This document shows positions 41,710 to 55,904 of a stretch of 64,000 nt of DNA, one piece after another (positions within the stretch are counted from its first letter, which is position 1; each line of letters opens with the position of its first letter). Both the position numbers and the translations under genes were made by a program. The notes below the pieces were generated by a model that saw only the letters and a program-made list of their open reading frames with translations, was not told the DNA's origin and made no database searches. The DNA comes from Procambarus clarkii (Eukaryota; Arthropoda; Malacostraca; Decapoda; Cambaridae), in assembly GCF_040958095.1 (NCBI RefSeq), contig NC_091228.1:6737700-6801699 (forward strand). The letters run 5' to 3'.

Positions 41710-42840
41710 TGTGACCCTTCATTGGTTGTGACACCTGACTACACTCATCCATAACCTTGGTGCTTGCACTTCCTGCTCCTCCTTGGAGGTGGCACTCGAC
41801 GTCCCTGACCATGAAACTTGGCGTCCGGTAAGGTGGCACTCACCCTCATCCTTGATGAAGTCACTCATCCTCATCGAAGTCGTGCGCGTCCTGGCTACCC
41901 AGGCCTATGATGTCCCCCAGGCTTATGATGTCAGTTGCCCTTGGCTAAGGCACTTGACCATGGTCGACCTTGGCACTCAAGGAGCAGCCGGAGGGAGTAT
42001 ATACAGAGGATGGGTGGAGAGTGGGGGGGGGGGGGGATGGGTGGAGAGTGGGGTGGGATGGGGTTGTGTGTGTGTGGGGGGGGGGGGGTATGAGAGGAGT
42101 GCCTGGGTCTCTCGAGATGGGGCTGATAAGCCTCGCAGCTGTTGCTTGGTTCTATCACATGATCTTGACGCTAACTGCTTCTCACATCACCCACATTTAT
42201 AAGACCAACTCACGGATCCCTTCGCATAATAATCAATTCTAGTCTCATAATTTCTTTCACTTCTCGGGGTTTAATCATGCATCTAATCCTATAGTCTTCT
42301 GCAGGTCTGATTAATGCTTGGAAATAAACGCAGCCAAACACTGGCAATGCTCTCATATTTAACACATATGGACTTGCAACCTCCACTATCGCCATTCAAA
42401 CCTCTCGCATATCTCAACCCTCCCAAAAAATTGCACATTCCGTGCATTGCGGTTGTTGAGAAGCACACACACACACAGAAATGTCGCTGCCGGCAATATC
42501 TTATTCCGCATTCAAAATAATATGAATCCGGATTCATCTGAACGAGAGCTCAGATGAAGTCATCGCGGGCCGGCAGCTTGGGTTATCGTGGAGGGAAGAC
42601 CAGGACCTTCCCTGTTTATACTAAGGCCTCCGGGGACTGACTAGGCCATACCAAGTACCTTCCTGATGGAGTCGCTTGCGGGGGTGACGGACGTCTGCTA
42701 CCAAGGAAGTCCCTTAAAGGAACGGCAAACGGACTTTGTTTATAGGTGAATCCCAGTGCGACCCACAACGTCGACAATGACTAGGACGAGCCAGGGATTG
42801 TTTTGGTTGTGAAAACATAATATTTCATCTTTACTGCCAT
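41710..42840. other. No recognised gene; G-rich tracts
   Basis: Poly-G runs (42026-42036, 42077-42088) with gtgggatgggg and tgtgtgtgtgtg between them give strong strand asymmetry and possible quadruplex structure. Small frames have no motif. Confidence 0.4.
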
Positions 42841-43000
42841 TACTACCCACCACAACAACCCCCACCTGCCCACCACAACAACCCCCACCTGCCCACCACA
42901 ACAACCCCCACCTGCCCACCACAACAACCCTCACCTGCCCACCACAACAACCCCCACCTGCCCACCACAACAACCCCCACCTGCCCACCACAACCCCTCA
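42841..43000. repeat. 22-bp minisatellite, ~7 copies
   Basis: The unit is cccacctgcccaccacaaca plus ac; one ccctcacc variant. Confidence 0.93.
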
Positions 43001-43097
43001 CCCTCTCCCCACCTCAATCATACCAGGGTGAAGTGGAGGAATGAGGGAGCTAACCCGAATAAAAACAAAGATCCATAACCTGCAGTAGAACAGTTGA

Positions 43098-43204
<107 letters not shown>

Positions 43205-43225
43205 AAGATTGTTGATATTAATGGT

Positions 43226-43282
43226 AGAAAGTTATATGTACAACACTCCCCAATAGGAAGAAAACCCGCTGTGTTGTTCATC
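43226..43282 (-). repeat. Dispersed repeat with conserved peptide frame, copy 1
   Basis: gtacaacactccccaatagg, aagaaaacccgctgtgttgt, tcatcgtgtc. The minus frame reads MNNTAGFLPIGECCT, one substitution from the MNNPAGFLPIGECCT frame at 47590 and 56310. The 51-bp repeat seen in the other copies is missing. Confidence 0.75.
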
Positions 43283-43569
43283 GTGTCTGACGTAATCCGC
43301 TTTGCTTAGTTCTCTCCAATCTGGCACTAGTCAAGTTTGAAACCTTGACACTTTCAAGTTAAAATGTTGTTGAAATTTAGCTTCACATGATGCGGATTCC
43401 AAGCCGATACCGTATAGTTAGGTATTGCCCCCACATAAGCTGTATATATAAGTCTTCAAATAGTAATCATTTAGGTTTTCTACTTGGGTTATAAAATATA
43501 TCAGCATCTCGTATGCTGCTGATGATCTCATGTTTCAGTGTGCCTTCTCTTTATGGGGAAAATATCATC
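43283..43569. other. No recognised feature
   Basis: It contains atcagcatctcgtatgctgc (43499-43518), which also occurs as gtcagcatctcgtatgccgc at 16435-16454; the context is not conserved enough to name an element. Confidence 0.4.
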
Positions 43570-43580
43570 CAGTTTCCCAT

Positions 43581-43792
43581 GCAGGCGACGAGTCACAATA
43601 ACGTGGCTAAAGTATGTTGACCAGACCACACACTAGAAGGTGAAGGGACGACGACGTTTCGGTCCGTCCTGGACCATTCTCAAGAAGATTGTGGATACAC
43701 CGTTTTATCCATTCTCACAATCGACTTGAGAATGGTCCAGGACGGACCGAAACGTCGTCGTCCCTTCACCTTCTAGTGTGTGGTCTGGTCAA
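43581..43792 (-). mobile_element. GACGACG hairpin element, full copy with 11-bp flanking repeats
   Basis: It runs, in reverse orientation to the 6750 copy, from the tail gcaggcgacgagtcacaata, acgtggctaaagtatgttg through both arms to ggtctggtcaac. Perfect 11-mers cagtttcccat lie at 43570-43580 and 43793-43803. The loop (ggatacaccgttttatccat) is private to this copy. Confidence 0.93.
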
Positions 43793-43932
43793 CAGTTTCC
43801 CATCTCTGTCTCTGTTTACCCCCCATTCTCATTACCTTCCCCAGCTTTCTTGGGGTTGAACTCTAGTAGCCATCTGTTTGGCTGCTTCTGGAATTTATCA
43901 AGGTCTTTGTGTACGGAGGAGGAAAGGGTGGT

Positions 43933-44110
<178 letters not shown>

Positions 44111-44904
44111 ACGGTGGTGGCAGACAAGACGGTAGCACCGCTGCATCCTTGCGATGACAGCTAAGGAACTCTGCGGCTCAGGGGAGCAGAGTGAGCCATC
44201 TCTGCGTTAGCCAAACAGTGGTAAGGTCGCAGACAGCCCGAGGGAAGGGGGGCGGAAGACAGATTGTGGGGAGGGGGAAGGTAAGGGGGGGATTGTAGGG
44301 AGGGTAGGTGGAGGGGGGGAGGTAGAGGGGATAATGGGGAGAGTGGGGGGTGGTGCCAAGACGAACACCTCTGACCAAAACAATGATGACGAAGAGGTAG
44401 AACAAGCGGGAGAGAGCAGCGTAAAGAGGAGAAGCAATAACTAACGAACGAATGGGAGATAAGATGATACTAGTAACAGTAAGAATAGAGAAAGATAAGG
44501 AGAACTGAGGGGAACAACGAAGATGTAAATATTCCTAAAAGGAAGAAATAAAGAGATGGAAAAACACCAGAAAACCACAGACGATAACGAAACGATATCA
44601 CAAATAAAGAGACGGATGGGAAACAAGCAAGGAAATGAAACATAAGGAAAAGGACGTCAGAGAACTAAAGAAGGAACAAGAAATGGAGTAGGAGGAGGGA
44701 TGAAGAAGGGGGCTCACACCCCACCCCCCACACCCCCCCCCACCACCCACAGTAACTAGAGAACGCTCCCACACAGACAGACGAGACCCATGCCATCACA
44801 GATGTAGGGCCGAGTCTATACCGCAGCGCGGCGGAACGTAACAATAGCCAGAGCTGTATACTGGCTCCTCTGACGTGTGTATCATGAATTGACCTTGACC
44901 TAGA
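44111..44904. other. Purine-biased spacer, no gene
   Basis: A G/A-rich plus strand (ggaggggggaggtagagggg) to about 44700, then a C-rich block at 44715-44745. Frames on the minus strand are Pro/Ser low complexity. Confidence 0.4.
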
Positions 44905-45368
44905 GGGCCAGGTACGGGCCCTCAAGGACCACCTCCAGTGGGCCAGGTACGGCCACCAAGGACCACCTCCAGTGGGCCAGGTACGACCACCAAGGATCAC
45001 CACCAGTGGGCCAGGTACGGGCCCTCAATGACCACCTCTAGTGGGCCAGGTACGGCCACCAAGGACCACCTCCAGTGGGCCAGGTACGACCCCTCAAGGA
45101 CCACCTCCAGTGGGCCAGGTACGGCCACCAAGGACCACCTCCAGTGGGCCAGGTACGACCACCAAGGATCACCACCAGTGGGCCAGGTACGGGCCCTCAA
45201 TGACCACCTCTAGTGGGCCAGGTACGGCCACCAAGGACCACCTCCAGTGGGCCAGGTACGACCCCTCAAGGACCACCTCCAGTGGACCAGGTACGACCCC
45301 TCAAGGACCACCTCCAGTGGACCAGGTACGACTCCTCAAGGACCACCTCCAGTGGACCAGGTACGACC
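44905..45368. repeat. 34/35-bp minisatellite, ~13.5 copies
   Basis: The unit is gggccaggtacggccaccaa followed by ggaccacctccagt; variants gacccctc, gggccctcaatg and gaccaccaaggatcacca recur. A block of about 205 bp (44940-45145 against 45145-45290) is partly duplicated. Confidence 0.94.
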
Positions 45369-45438
45369 CCCCACGACCACCACAATGATCTGGAAACAAA
45401 ATAATCAGAATAATTATACAGACACACCACATAAGGAC

Positions 45439-45494
<56 letters not shown>
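45439..45494. repeat. (TAA)n microsatellite
   Basis: About 18 ATA/TAA units. Confidence 0.96.
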
Positions 45495-45496
<2 letters not shown>

Positions 45497-45792
45497 CAAA
45501 TGACAGAAAATAGAACAAAAGAATAAATGAAGCTAACACCAATAAGTCAATTACAACACAAAATACAAGACACAAGACAGACAGACAGAAATACAGTCAT
45601 TCGAAGAGACAGAGAAAGGGTGTGTAGGATGGAACCGGGGGTAAATGGGTGGGGGGGGGGTTAGGACCCCCCCTATGAGAAAATACAACTGGCCATACAC
45701 CTGTAATCACTACAGTAGCACCACTACAATAACCCCACTGTCACAATATTTTACAACACCGCTACAATAATACAGTAACATCATTTGCTCTA
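45495..45792. other. No recognised feature
   Basis: Spacer with a poly-G/poly-C pair (45651-45672). Confidence 0.35.
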
Positions 45793-45912
45793 TCGAATTA
45801 CACCTGGTCGATAAAGCAACGACCTTGCTTCATGCAGGGGTCGCGTTCGATCCCCCGAGAGGGTTAACGCGATTGGGCTTCCTGGTGTTATATAGTCATA
45901 CTGGCTTAGCTG
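45793..45912 (+). mobile_element. SINE-2-like element, diverged
   Basis: gtcgataaagcaacgacctt, gcttcatgcaggggtcgcg, ttcgatcccccgagaggg retain the SINE-2 head; ggtgttatatagtcatactg, gcttagc resembles its body, with the middle deleted. Confidence 0.6.
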
Positions 45913-46298
<386 letters not shown>

Positions 46299-46396
46299 CA
46301 AGTTCAGGTTACATCCGTTCACCTGTATTGTTCAGAACAAGTTACAGAAACAGAATAAGCAATGTTTGTAATTAACTGAGTTAGGAACGGGCAATT

Positions 46397-46457
46397 ACAC
46401 ACACACACACACACACACACACTCATTTGTAATCAGCGCTCTGATTTTTAACTTGGC

Positions 46458-46548
<91 letters not shown>

Positions 46549-46597
46549 ACACACACAAACACTCATTTGTAATCAGCGCTCTGATTTTTAACTTGGC

Positions 46598-46657
<60 letters not shown>
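46397..46657. repeat. (AC)n arrays with a duplicated 40-bp spacer
   Basis: AC runs at 46397-46422, 46461-46557 and 46601-46657 are separated by two near-identical copies of ctcatttgtaatcagcgctc, tgatttttaacttggcttta (46422 and 46562), i.e. a ~140-bp unit duplicated together with its microsatellite. Confidence 0.93.
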
Positions 46658-46658
<1 letters not shown>

Positions 46659-46741
46659 CTGAGAGGAGGGCCGAAAGAGCAGAGCTCAACCCCCGTAAGC
46701 ACAACTAGGTGAATACAACTAGGTGAGTACAACTAGGTGAG

Positions 46742-46743
<2 letters not shown>
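46658..46743 (+). mobile_element. LINE 3' end relic with duplicated terminus
   Basis: ctgagaggagggccgaaaga, gcagagctcaacccccgtaa, gcacaactaggtgaatac, then actaggtgagtacaactagg: the terminal ~15 bp occurs three times before the AC run begins. Confidence 0.85.
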
Positions 46744-46786
<43 letters not shown>

Positions 46787-46794
46787 ACACATAC
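46744..46794. repeat. (AC)n microsatellite
   Basis: A CA run with two ATAC interruptions, directly 3' of the LINE end. Confidence 0.96.
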
Positions 46795-46968
46795 ATTTTG
46801 GAGGCTGACTCCATGCACAGTTTCAAGTGTAGATATGATAGAGCCCAAAAGGCTTTGAAACCTGTACACCTGTTGATTGACGGTTGAGAGGCGGGACCAA
46901 AGAGCCAGAGCTCAACCCCCGCAAGCACAAGTAGGTGAGTACAAATAGGTGAGTACACACACAGTATG
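46795..46968 (+). mobile_element. LINE 3' end (C-terminus and UTR)
   Basis: ggaggctgactccatgcaca, gtttcaagtgtagatatgat, agagcccaaaaggctttgaa, then the UTR (gacggttgagaggcgggacc, aaagagccagagctcaaccc). Compared with 36754, the stop codon position reads aaa (AQK) rather than tag. It ends aataggtgagtacacacaca. Confidence 0.88.
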
Positions 46969-46976
46969 GGTGTGTA

Positions 46977-47153
46977 AGGGGCCGGTGGCTGAGTAGACAG
47001 CACGCTTGATACGTAGTCATGTGGACCGGGGGTTCGATTCCTGGGGCCGGCAGAAACAAAATGGGCAGAATTTCTTTCAACCCTGAAGCCCCTGTTACCT
47101 AGCAGTAAATAGGTACCTGGGAGTTAGACAGCTGTTACGGAGCTACTTCCTGG

Positions 47154-47156
<3 letters not shown>
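46977..47156 (+). mobile_element. SINE-1, 3'-truncated, with (GT)n at its end
   Basis: The head gggccggtggctgagtagac, gtggaccgggggttcgattc, ctggggccggcagaaacaaa; the body runs to gctgttacggagctacttcc, tgggt and stops where the GT run begins. The flanks tatgggtgtgt and tgggtatgtgtgt are similar, so the GT tract may stem from the target duplication. Confidence 0.85.

Positions 47157-47207
<51 letters not shown>
47157..47207. repeat. (GT)n microsatellite
   Basis: A TG run immediately following the SINE. Confidence 0.96.
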
Positions 47208-47208
<1 letters not shown>

Positions 47209-47529
47209 CTGGATAAGGCCACAGTATGAAACAGAAAAAAATATGAAGGTACAGCCACTTACTGCTCACCTAGAGAAACCATTCAAATTCCTTCCTATTC
47301 TGGCCCCCATCTAACCAAGTAGGCAGAGTCCACCTCTCTCACTACCAAGGCTGAGACCTCACATCCAACTCTCAGAAGACACTAGGAAGCTGAACACAAA
47401 TGCCTGAGTGTTACTTGAGACCTAATCCTCTCCTCCTTCTGTAATAGTGTCATGTATTCTAACGTTTCAACCTATAGATTCTGTCTCAGACCAATCAAAC
47501 CAACGATATATGTAGGTTTTTAATTTTTT
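47208..47529. other. No recognised feature
   Basis: Spacer. Confidence 0.35.
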
Positions 47530-47705
47530 TTTAAATTTTGCCCCGAGTGGCGAGTTTATTGGGCAGCGCCACTCATCTTGTGAGTGAACATACCGCCATA
47601 GCAGAATGTACAACACTCCCCAATAGGAAGAAAACCCGCTGGGTTGTTCATCCTGTCACTTGTACCCAGACACATCTGGGACTTGCTTAACTGTCTCAAG
47701 TGAAC
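47530..47705 (-). repeat. Dispersed repeat with conserved peptide frame, copy 2
   Basis: ttgccccgagtggcgagttt, attgggcagcgccactcatc, ttgtgagtgaacataccgcc, atagcagaatgtacaacact, ccccaataggaagaaaaccc, gctgggttgttcatcctgtc. The minus frame reads MCLGTSDRMNNPAGFLPIGE and continues to a single YGGMFTHKMSGAAQ unit. It is the single-unit counterpart of the array at 55905. Confidence 0.82.
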
Positions 47706-48059
47706 AGGTTTTATATTTTGGTCCACTGCCACAAAGGTGAATTGACTCTTCCGATCCCAAACACCAGCCTGTGTGTGTGTGTTCCGGCCTCCGTACCATG
47801 GCAAGGGACGTGTTTAGGTGGGATATCTCGTCCATCTCCACCCTCAATCAACAGCTTCTATCCCCCCACCCCGACCTCTCCCCCCTTCCCTTCAATTCAC
47901 TCTCCGACCTATTCACCTAGCCACATGAGATACTGGTTTTTACACGACCTGTAAAAACCTCCCCCCCCCCACCTACCCCCACCTATTCCCTTCATCCAAC
48001 ACCCTATCTTCTACCTATCCCCCCTCCCCACAATCCATCTATCATCCAGCTCTCGTCAG
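47706..48059. other. No recognised feature; C-rich
   Basis: Pyrimidine-rich sequence with several C runs (47960-47970, 48020-48027). Confidence 0.4.
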
Positions 48060-48392
48060 AGCAGTGACGATGGTTGTGGTGTTGAGGTGATGGTGATGAT
48101 TGTGGGAGTGGGAGGGAGGGGGGATTGTGGTGGTAGTTGTTAGTGTTGATGGTGATTGTGGTGGTTAAAGAGGGGAGCTGGTTATGGTGATAGGATGGGG
48201 CAAGAATTATGGTAAAAAGGTTGATAGTGATAATGATAGTGGTAGTGTTGTGTTGGAGATGTTTTTCCAGTTTTGGGATGACTGTGGTGATGGTAGATGG
48301 TGATGGTAGATGGTAGGGAGTGAGGGTGATGATAAGGGGTGATAGTGATAGTGGAGGTGATAGTGATGGTGATAGTGACGACGGAAACCCCA
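48060..48392. repeat. Low-complexity GTGATG/GTGGTT repeat
   Basis: Irregular ggtgatggtgatgattgtg, gatggtagatggtgatgg and gtgatagtgatagtgg units without a fixed period. Confidence 0.85.
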
Positions 48393-48654
48393 CACTAGAC
48401 ATCCCCGCGGCCTCTAAACGTTTTTAAAACAACAAATTATCAACTTATCCATCAAAACTCCCCCAAAAATATATTTATATGTGAGTAGATCGTCAGTACA
48501 AGAACTTCCGCCAATATTAATGTTGCTGCCGCAGTAGCAACCTTCGTCTTGGTAGAGCAACAACAACACAACTCCTGAAGAAAAAATTATTTGACAATCC
48601 CGGAAGTAATACGAAAGCTGGTGTGCGGTTTCCGTAGATTTTAATCAAACTAAC
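48393..48654. other. No recognised feature
   Basis: Spacer. Confidence 0.35.
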
Positions 48655-48748
48655 GCTTATCCCACGGGGATACTAACCATCCCACGAGAATATTAACTAT
48701 CCCACGAGGATATTAACCATCCCACGAGGTACTATAACCATCCTTCGA
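48655..48748. repeat. ~20-bp tandem repeat, ~4.5 copies
   Basis: Units of cttatcccacggggatacta, then accatcccacgagaatatta and variants. Confidence 0.88.
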
Positions 48749-48928
48749 GATGGGGATTTTGGCATCACATTATTATCTCTTGAAACAATCTATGTAATCC
48801 TTTATAATCCTTTAATCCTTCTATGGTAGCTGTATAAATGCAGATATACACATATTAATGAGAATTTAAGGCACTTTGTCGAGGAGTTTCTGTATGTACA
48901 ATGAATGGTGATGGGCAGACGATAGTGG
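48749..48928. other. No recognised feature
   Basis: Spacer. Confidence 0.35.
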
Positions 48929-49176
48929 TTATCTTGAGGTTATCTTGAGATGATTTCGGGGCTTTTTAGTGTCCCCGCGGCCCGGTCCTCGACCAGGCCT
49001 CCACCCCCAGAAAGCAGCCTGTGACAGCTGACTAACACCCAGGTACCTATTTTTACTGCTAGGTAACAGGGGCATAGGGTGAAAGAAACTCTGCCCATTG
49101 TTTCTCGCCGGCGCCCGGGATCGAACCCGGGACCACAGGTTCACAAGTCCAGCTTGCTGTCCGCTCGGCCGACCGG
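48929..49176 (-). mobile_element. SINE-1, full-length
   Basis: Head, body and tail as in the 39994 copy, with the box B region changed to a more perfect stem (gcgcccgggatcgaacccgg in plus reading) and an aaagcagcctgtgacagc body variant. Confidence 0.92.
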
Positions 49177-49204
49177 TGATGGTGTAAGACATATGGAGTT
49201 TAAG

Positions 49205-51190
<1,986 letters not shown>

Positions 51191-51194
51191 CATG

Positions 51195-51682
<488 letters not shown>

Positions 51683-51769
<87 letters not shown>
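51683..51769. repeat. (AT)n microsatellite, right of palindrome
   Basis: A pure AT run starting at the outer end of the right arm. Confidence 0.97.
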
Positions 51770-51771
<2 letters not shown>

Positions 51772-52110
51772 AGTGTTGCGAAAAAAAGGAAATACATTTG
51801 TGCACCCCATTACTTTACATTCCGTTTTCTTTAACACAATCAACCCAACTCTAGTCACATCAATAGTGAGAAATATATAATATAAACAATTTGATTTATT
51901 TGGCGTTTTTGCGTTCCTTATTTACTTTATAGATAAAGTACATAAGGTGAATTTATCAATTTACTTTATAAATGGTGAACGATTTGTGAGCTAGGACCAG
52001 AAACTGCTCACAAGACGGTATAAGGGAACAACAGAACAAGCACCTCTCTCTCCCTCTCTCTCACACACACTCTTCAAGTAGTGACACGTGTAGACACTCT
52101 CCTCACTCCC
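51770..52110. other. No recognised feature
   Basis: AT-rich; taaattgataaattcacc/gtgaatttatcaattta-type dyad near 51945-51965. Short CT and CA tracts at 52045-52070. Confidence 0.4.
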
Positions 52111-52148
52111 CCCCCCCCAGGTGGTGAGAGAGAGAGAGAGAGAGAGAA
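52111..52148. repeat. Poly-C then (GA)n tract
   Basis: cccccccccaggtggtgag followed by about ten GA units. Confidence 0.9.
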
Positions 52149-52164
52149 TATATTGTTTTTATTA

Positions 52165-52232
52165 TAATTTTCTACCACAGACGTGGCCGGGCATTTGCAA
52201 TGCTAATCAACCAACATTTTCTTCTGTCCTCC
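52165..52232. repeat. Dispersed repeat, copy 2
   Basis: ttttctaccacagacgtgg, ccgggcatttgcaatgctaa and cattttcttctgtcctcc parallel 2905-2968. Confidence 0.65.
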
Positions 52233-52443
52233 ATGGACAGGGATGTGTTGAACATATAGTTCAGGGATTTATTTAACAATCAACCACAGATATTAAGCAC
52301 TTAACCACTGAAGGTGATTGAGATGGTTTTACAAGCTCAGGTTATATAGTTATAATGGGAGGATACGAACCAGAGGCCATACGAAGAATCAGTTTGGCTG
52401 CTGTTACGTACATGTTGTACGAGACAAGTTGTACTGTGTTTCT
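52233..52443. other. No recognised feature
   Basis: A weak tRNA T-arm-like aggatacgaaccagagg (52363-52379) may mark the reverse strand of another SINE head, too diverged to assign. Confidence 0.35.
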
Positions 52444-52872
<429 letters not shown>

Positions 52873-53086
52873 TGAATACTCAGGATAGACCAGTGGATCA
52901 TGGGCTGGGTGTGGAGTGCTGGGGTTGGGGAGTCTGTGCATGCCGTTAAGGGGGAGTCGGCTGATAGATTGATATAAAGATTAAGCTGCCCAAAAGGCGG
53001 CACGGGCATGAATAACCCGTAAAAGTTAAGGAGTCTGAAATAAAATCATGATAAAGCGAAGTATATGTGCAGGTTAGATAAGAGAA

Positions 53087-53214
53087 GGGACATTTGAATC
53101 TTTTAAAAGGGACATTAAGGGAAGGGACATTTGAATCTTTTAAAAGGGACATTAAGGGAAGGGACATTTGAATCTTTTAAAAGAGACATTAAGGGAAGGG
53201 ACATTTGAATCTTT
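53087..53214. repeat. 37-bp minisatellite, ~3.5 copies
   Basis: The unit is gggacatttgaatcttttaa followed by aagggacattaaggga and a; one agagac variant. Confidence 0.92.
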
Positions 53215-53604
53215 AATATGTTATTAAAAATGAAAAATGAGCATAAATAGCTATTATACTCTCTTGTATATAAAGCAAATAATAGTTAAAAAGATTTTTT
53301 ACCTGGGAATGAAGTTAATTTTACTCTCATACGGGATCTGGAATGTTTCGCTAAGTTTAACTTAGCACCCTGAGAGGCATAGGAAATAAATGCTAAATAT
53401 TAATTGCAATATTTATAGTCTATTCAGGTGTGCTGTGAGAAGAGGTGATTACCTTGTCGAGGTGACAGGTTCATTAAATCCTATATTCTCATTGGTCGGC
53501 TGGGGAGGTGGTGGAAGACGGGTCAATTAAGCAGCATTTTCCCATTGTTCGATCCCATGGAAGGATGAACCTATGTATGATCCGGCATTTCGTAATTAGA
53601 TGAG
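53215..53604. other. No recognised feature
   Basis: Spacer. Confidence 0.35.
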
Positions 53605-53793
53605 AAAGGAAGGGAACTATCAGGAGAGAGCGCCAAGGCATTTTGACTATATAGCACTGGGAAGGGGTCAGGATAAGGATTTGGGATGGGACGGAGGGAA
53701 AGGAATGGTGCCCAACCACTTGTGGACGGTCGAGGGGATTAAACGCCGACCTGCATGAAGCGAGACCGTCGCTCTACCGTCCAGCCCAAGTGG
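53605..53793 (-). mobile_element. SINE-2, near full-length
   Basis: On the minus strand: the head ccacttgggctggacggtag, agcgacggtctcgcttcatg, caggtcggcgtttaatccc; the body caagtggttgggcaccattc, ctttccctccgtcccatccc, ttccc­agtgctatatagtc. An intact reference copy of the family. Confidence 0.88.
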
Positions 53794-53823
53794 ATGAGAG
53801 TGACTGATGTATCCACCTAATTT

Positions 53824-53968
53824 TAATTGTGGTGGTTGAGCTTCGGCTCTTTGGTCCCGCCTCTCAACTGTCAATCAACTGGTTGTACAGGTTCCTGAGC
53901 CTATTGGGCTCTAATCATATCTACATTTGAAACTGTGTATGGAGTCAGCCTCCATCACATCTAAAGTG
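53824..53968 (-). mobile_element. LINE 3'-end relic
   Basis: ggtggttgagcttcggctct, ttggtcccgcctctcaactg, tcaatcaactggttgtacag, gttcctgagcctattgggct, then ttgaaactgtgtatggagtc. It matches 36690-36805 and lacks the terminal (GT) run. Confidence 0.88.
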
Positions 53969-54552
53969 CTTTGGCTACATCTTAATTTCAAGTGATCGTT
54001 ATATCCGTCGAATTACTTCAATACCGATGATCAGGAACTTCCTGGAGGAAAAGTTAAGGTGTAGGAGGAAGTGATGTTCACTGACGCCTTCTTGTAAGAG
54101 CCCAATCAGGAATCCTAACGACCGGTGATTATTATGCCTGAATGTGCTTGTGGGGGGCGTGGGGGGGGGGGGGGGTGGCGTGGGGGGCGTGGGAGGGCGT
54201 GGGAGTCACAATCTACTCAAATACTATCTACGATATACCACAAATATCGTCAGTAGCGATATACTATCTCCATTATATATCTATATACATCATCAAATAA
54301 TATATGATGAATTAGGGAGAAATATATATATTTTTCCCCGAGTGGGTCGTTTATATATCGTCAAATTCATCATATTTTGTTGGGGGGTTATGATCTTTGA
54401 CAAGCCGCCGGCTTTCTGTCCTCGTCGAGGCTACTAGAATTAGTGGCCCCTCAGGTAAATTCGGGTAAATGATACACACACATAGGAGTGATTCCTTGTA
54501 GCGAGAGGCACATGTATGGACGGATTCATAATATTGGGGAATACATTGTGTG
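53969..54552. other. G-rich tract and dispersed-repeat scraps
   Basis: ggggggcgtggggggg blocks (54152-54205) repeat imperfectly. ttccccgagtgggtcgttta (54334-54353) resembles ttgccccgagtggcgagttt at 47537. No gene-like frame. Confidence 0.45.
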
Positions 54553-54895
54553 AGGGATGAGAAGAGAAAGTATACATAGTGTCTGGGTAGAGGAAGTATA
54601 CATAATGACTGGGAAGAGAAAGTATACATAGTGTCTGGGAGGAGGAAGTATACATAGTGTCTGGGTAGAGGAAGTATACATAGTGTCTGGGAAGAGAAAG
54701 TATACATAGTGTCTGGGAGGAGGAAGTATACATAGTGTCTGGGAAGAGGAAGTATACATAGTGTCTGGGAAGAGAAAGTATACATAGTGTCTGAGAAGAG
54801 AAAGTATACATAGTGTCTGAGAAGAGGAAGTATACATAGTGTCGGGGAAGAGGATGTATACATAGTGTCTGGGAAGAGGAAGTATACATAGAGTG
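54553..54895. repeat. 27-bp minisatellite, ~13 copies
   Basis: The unit is gggaagaggaagtatacata followed by gtgtctg; gaga/gagg and ggga/gggt variants. The 27-bp unit keeps minus frames open (LCILPLPRHYVYF-type peptides), which are artefacts. Confidence 0.95.
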
Positions 54896-54914
54896 GAGGG
54901 GAGGAGGGAGGGAG

Positions 54915-55064
54915 AGAGGGAGGGGTCTCGTAGCACAGTGGCTACGTTCTCCGTTCTCAATCAGGGAGGGGGGGGGGTTGAACACATTTTCTTTCGCCTA
55001 ATACCTCTGTTCACCTAACGATAAATAGGTACCCGGGAGTTATGTAACTGTTGTGGGGGATTGA
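54915..55064 (+). mobile_element. SINE-like element, box B degraded
   Basis: ggtctcgtagcacagtggct (box A type) and, after a G-run that disrupts box B, tttcgcctaatacctctgt, tcacctaacgataaatagg, tacccgggagttatg. The layout resembles the copy at 469-602. Confidence 0.6.
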
Positions 55065-55127
55065 ACTCTGGGAAGAATGAGTAGTTTGACCTTTGAGGAG
55101 GGGGGGGGAGGCCCTCGATATAAGCCT

Positions 55128-55131
<4 letters not shown>

Positions 55132-55216
<85 letters not shown>
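55132..55216. repeat. (AT)n microsatellite with (GT) end
   Basis: A pure TA run then gtgtgtg. Confidence 0.97.
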
Positions 55217-55239
55217 TCCTGTCTCCAACAACGGGAATT

Positions 55240-55285
55240 ATGTATCTTATTGTAGTATACATACAATAAGATACATAATGGGAAG
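55240..55285. repeat. Short palindrome
   Basis: atgtatcttattgta...tacaataagatacat: a 15-bp dyad with a gtatacata loop. Confidence 0.8.
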
Positions 55286-55345
55286 GATACATAATGTCAT
55301 ACATTCCATTCCTTGTATGGATACAATTTCCTACTATCCACCAGG

Positions 55346-55560
55346 AGCCAGATTCACGAAGCAGTTACTCAAGCACTTACGAACCTGTCCATCTTTTCTC
55401 AATCTTTGGCGGCTTTGTTTACAATTATTAAACAGTTAATGAGCTCCGAAGCACAAGGAGGCTGTTTATAACAATAACAACAGTTGATTGGCAAGTTTTC
55501 ATGCTTGTAAACTGTTTAATAAATGTAACCAAAGCCGTCAAAGACTGAGGAAAGATGTAC
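55346..55560. mobile_element. Inverted-repeat (MITE-like) element, simple copy
   Basis: The left end gccagattcacgaagcagtt, actcaagcacttacgaacct and the right unit at 55561 are inverted repeats of about 40 bp. Internal sequence (caatctttggcggctttg, gagctccgaagcacaaggag, acagttgattggcaagtttt) matches 1420-1600. It is the unrearranged relative of 1383-1766. Confidence 0.87.
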
Positions 55561-55697
55561 ACGTTCGTAAGTACTTGCGTAACTCCTTCGTAAATCTGGC
55601 CCCCAGGTTCGTAAGTACTTGCGTAACTCCTTCGTGAATCTGGCCCCCAGGTTCGTAAGTACTTGCGTAACTCCTTCGTGAATCTGGCCCCCAGGTC
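55561..55697. repeat. 44-bp tandem repeat of the element end, 3 copies
   Basis: aggttcgtaagtacttgcgt, aactccttcgtgaatctggc, ccccc: three units, the first with cgttcg and gtaaatc differences. It parallels the 19-copy array at 1767. Confidence 0.93.
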
Positions 55698-55904
55698 CTC
55701 ATTTTGTCATCTTTTTCATTTGTCTCTTACCCTCTTCCTTAACATCTTACATCTCCTCTCACCTCTTTAATCTCTCTCCTCCCATCCCTTCCTGTTCTCT
55801 CTCCTCTTTCTCTCGTTTGGACGGAGTAAATATAGCGGAGAGATAATTATATTGTGATAAGCTTAACCTGGACTATAATATATAGGATCACCTCTATATG
55901 TCAG
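55698..55904. other. Pyrimidine-rich spacer
   Basis: C/T-rich sequence (tctctcctctttctctcg) without a gene. Confidence 0.35.
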
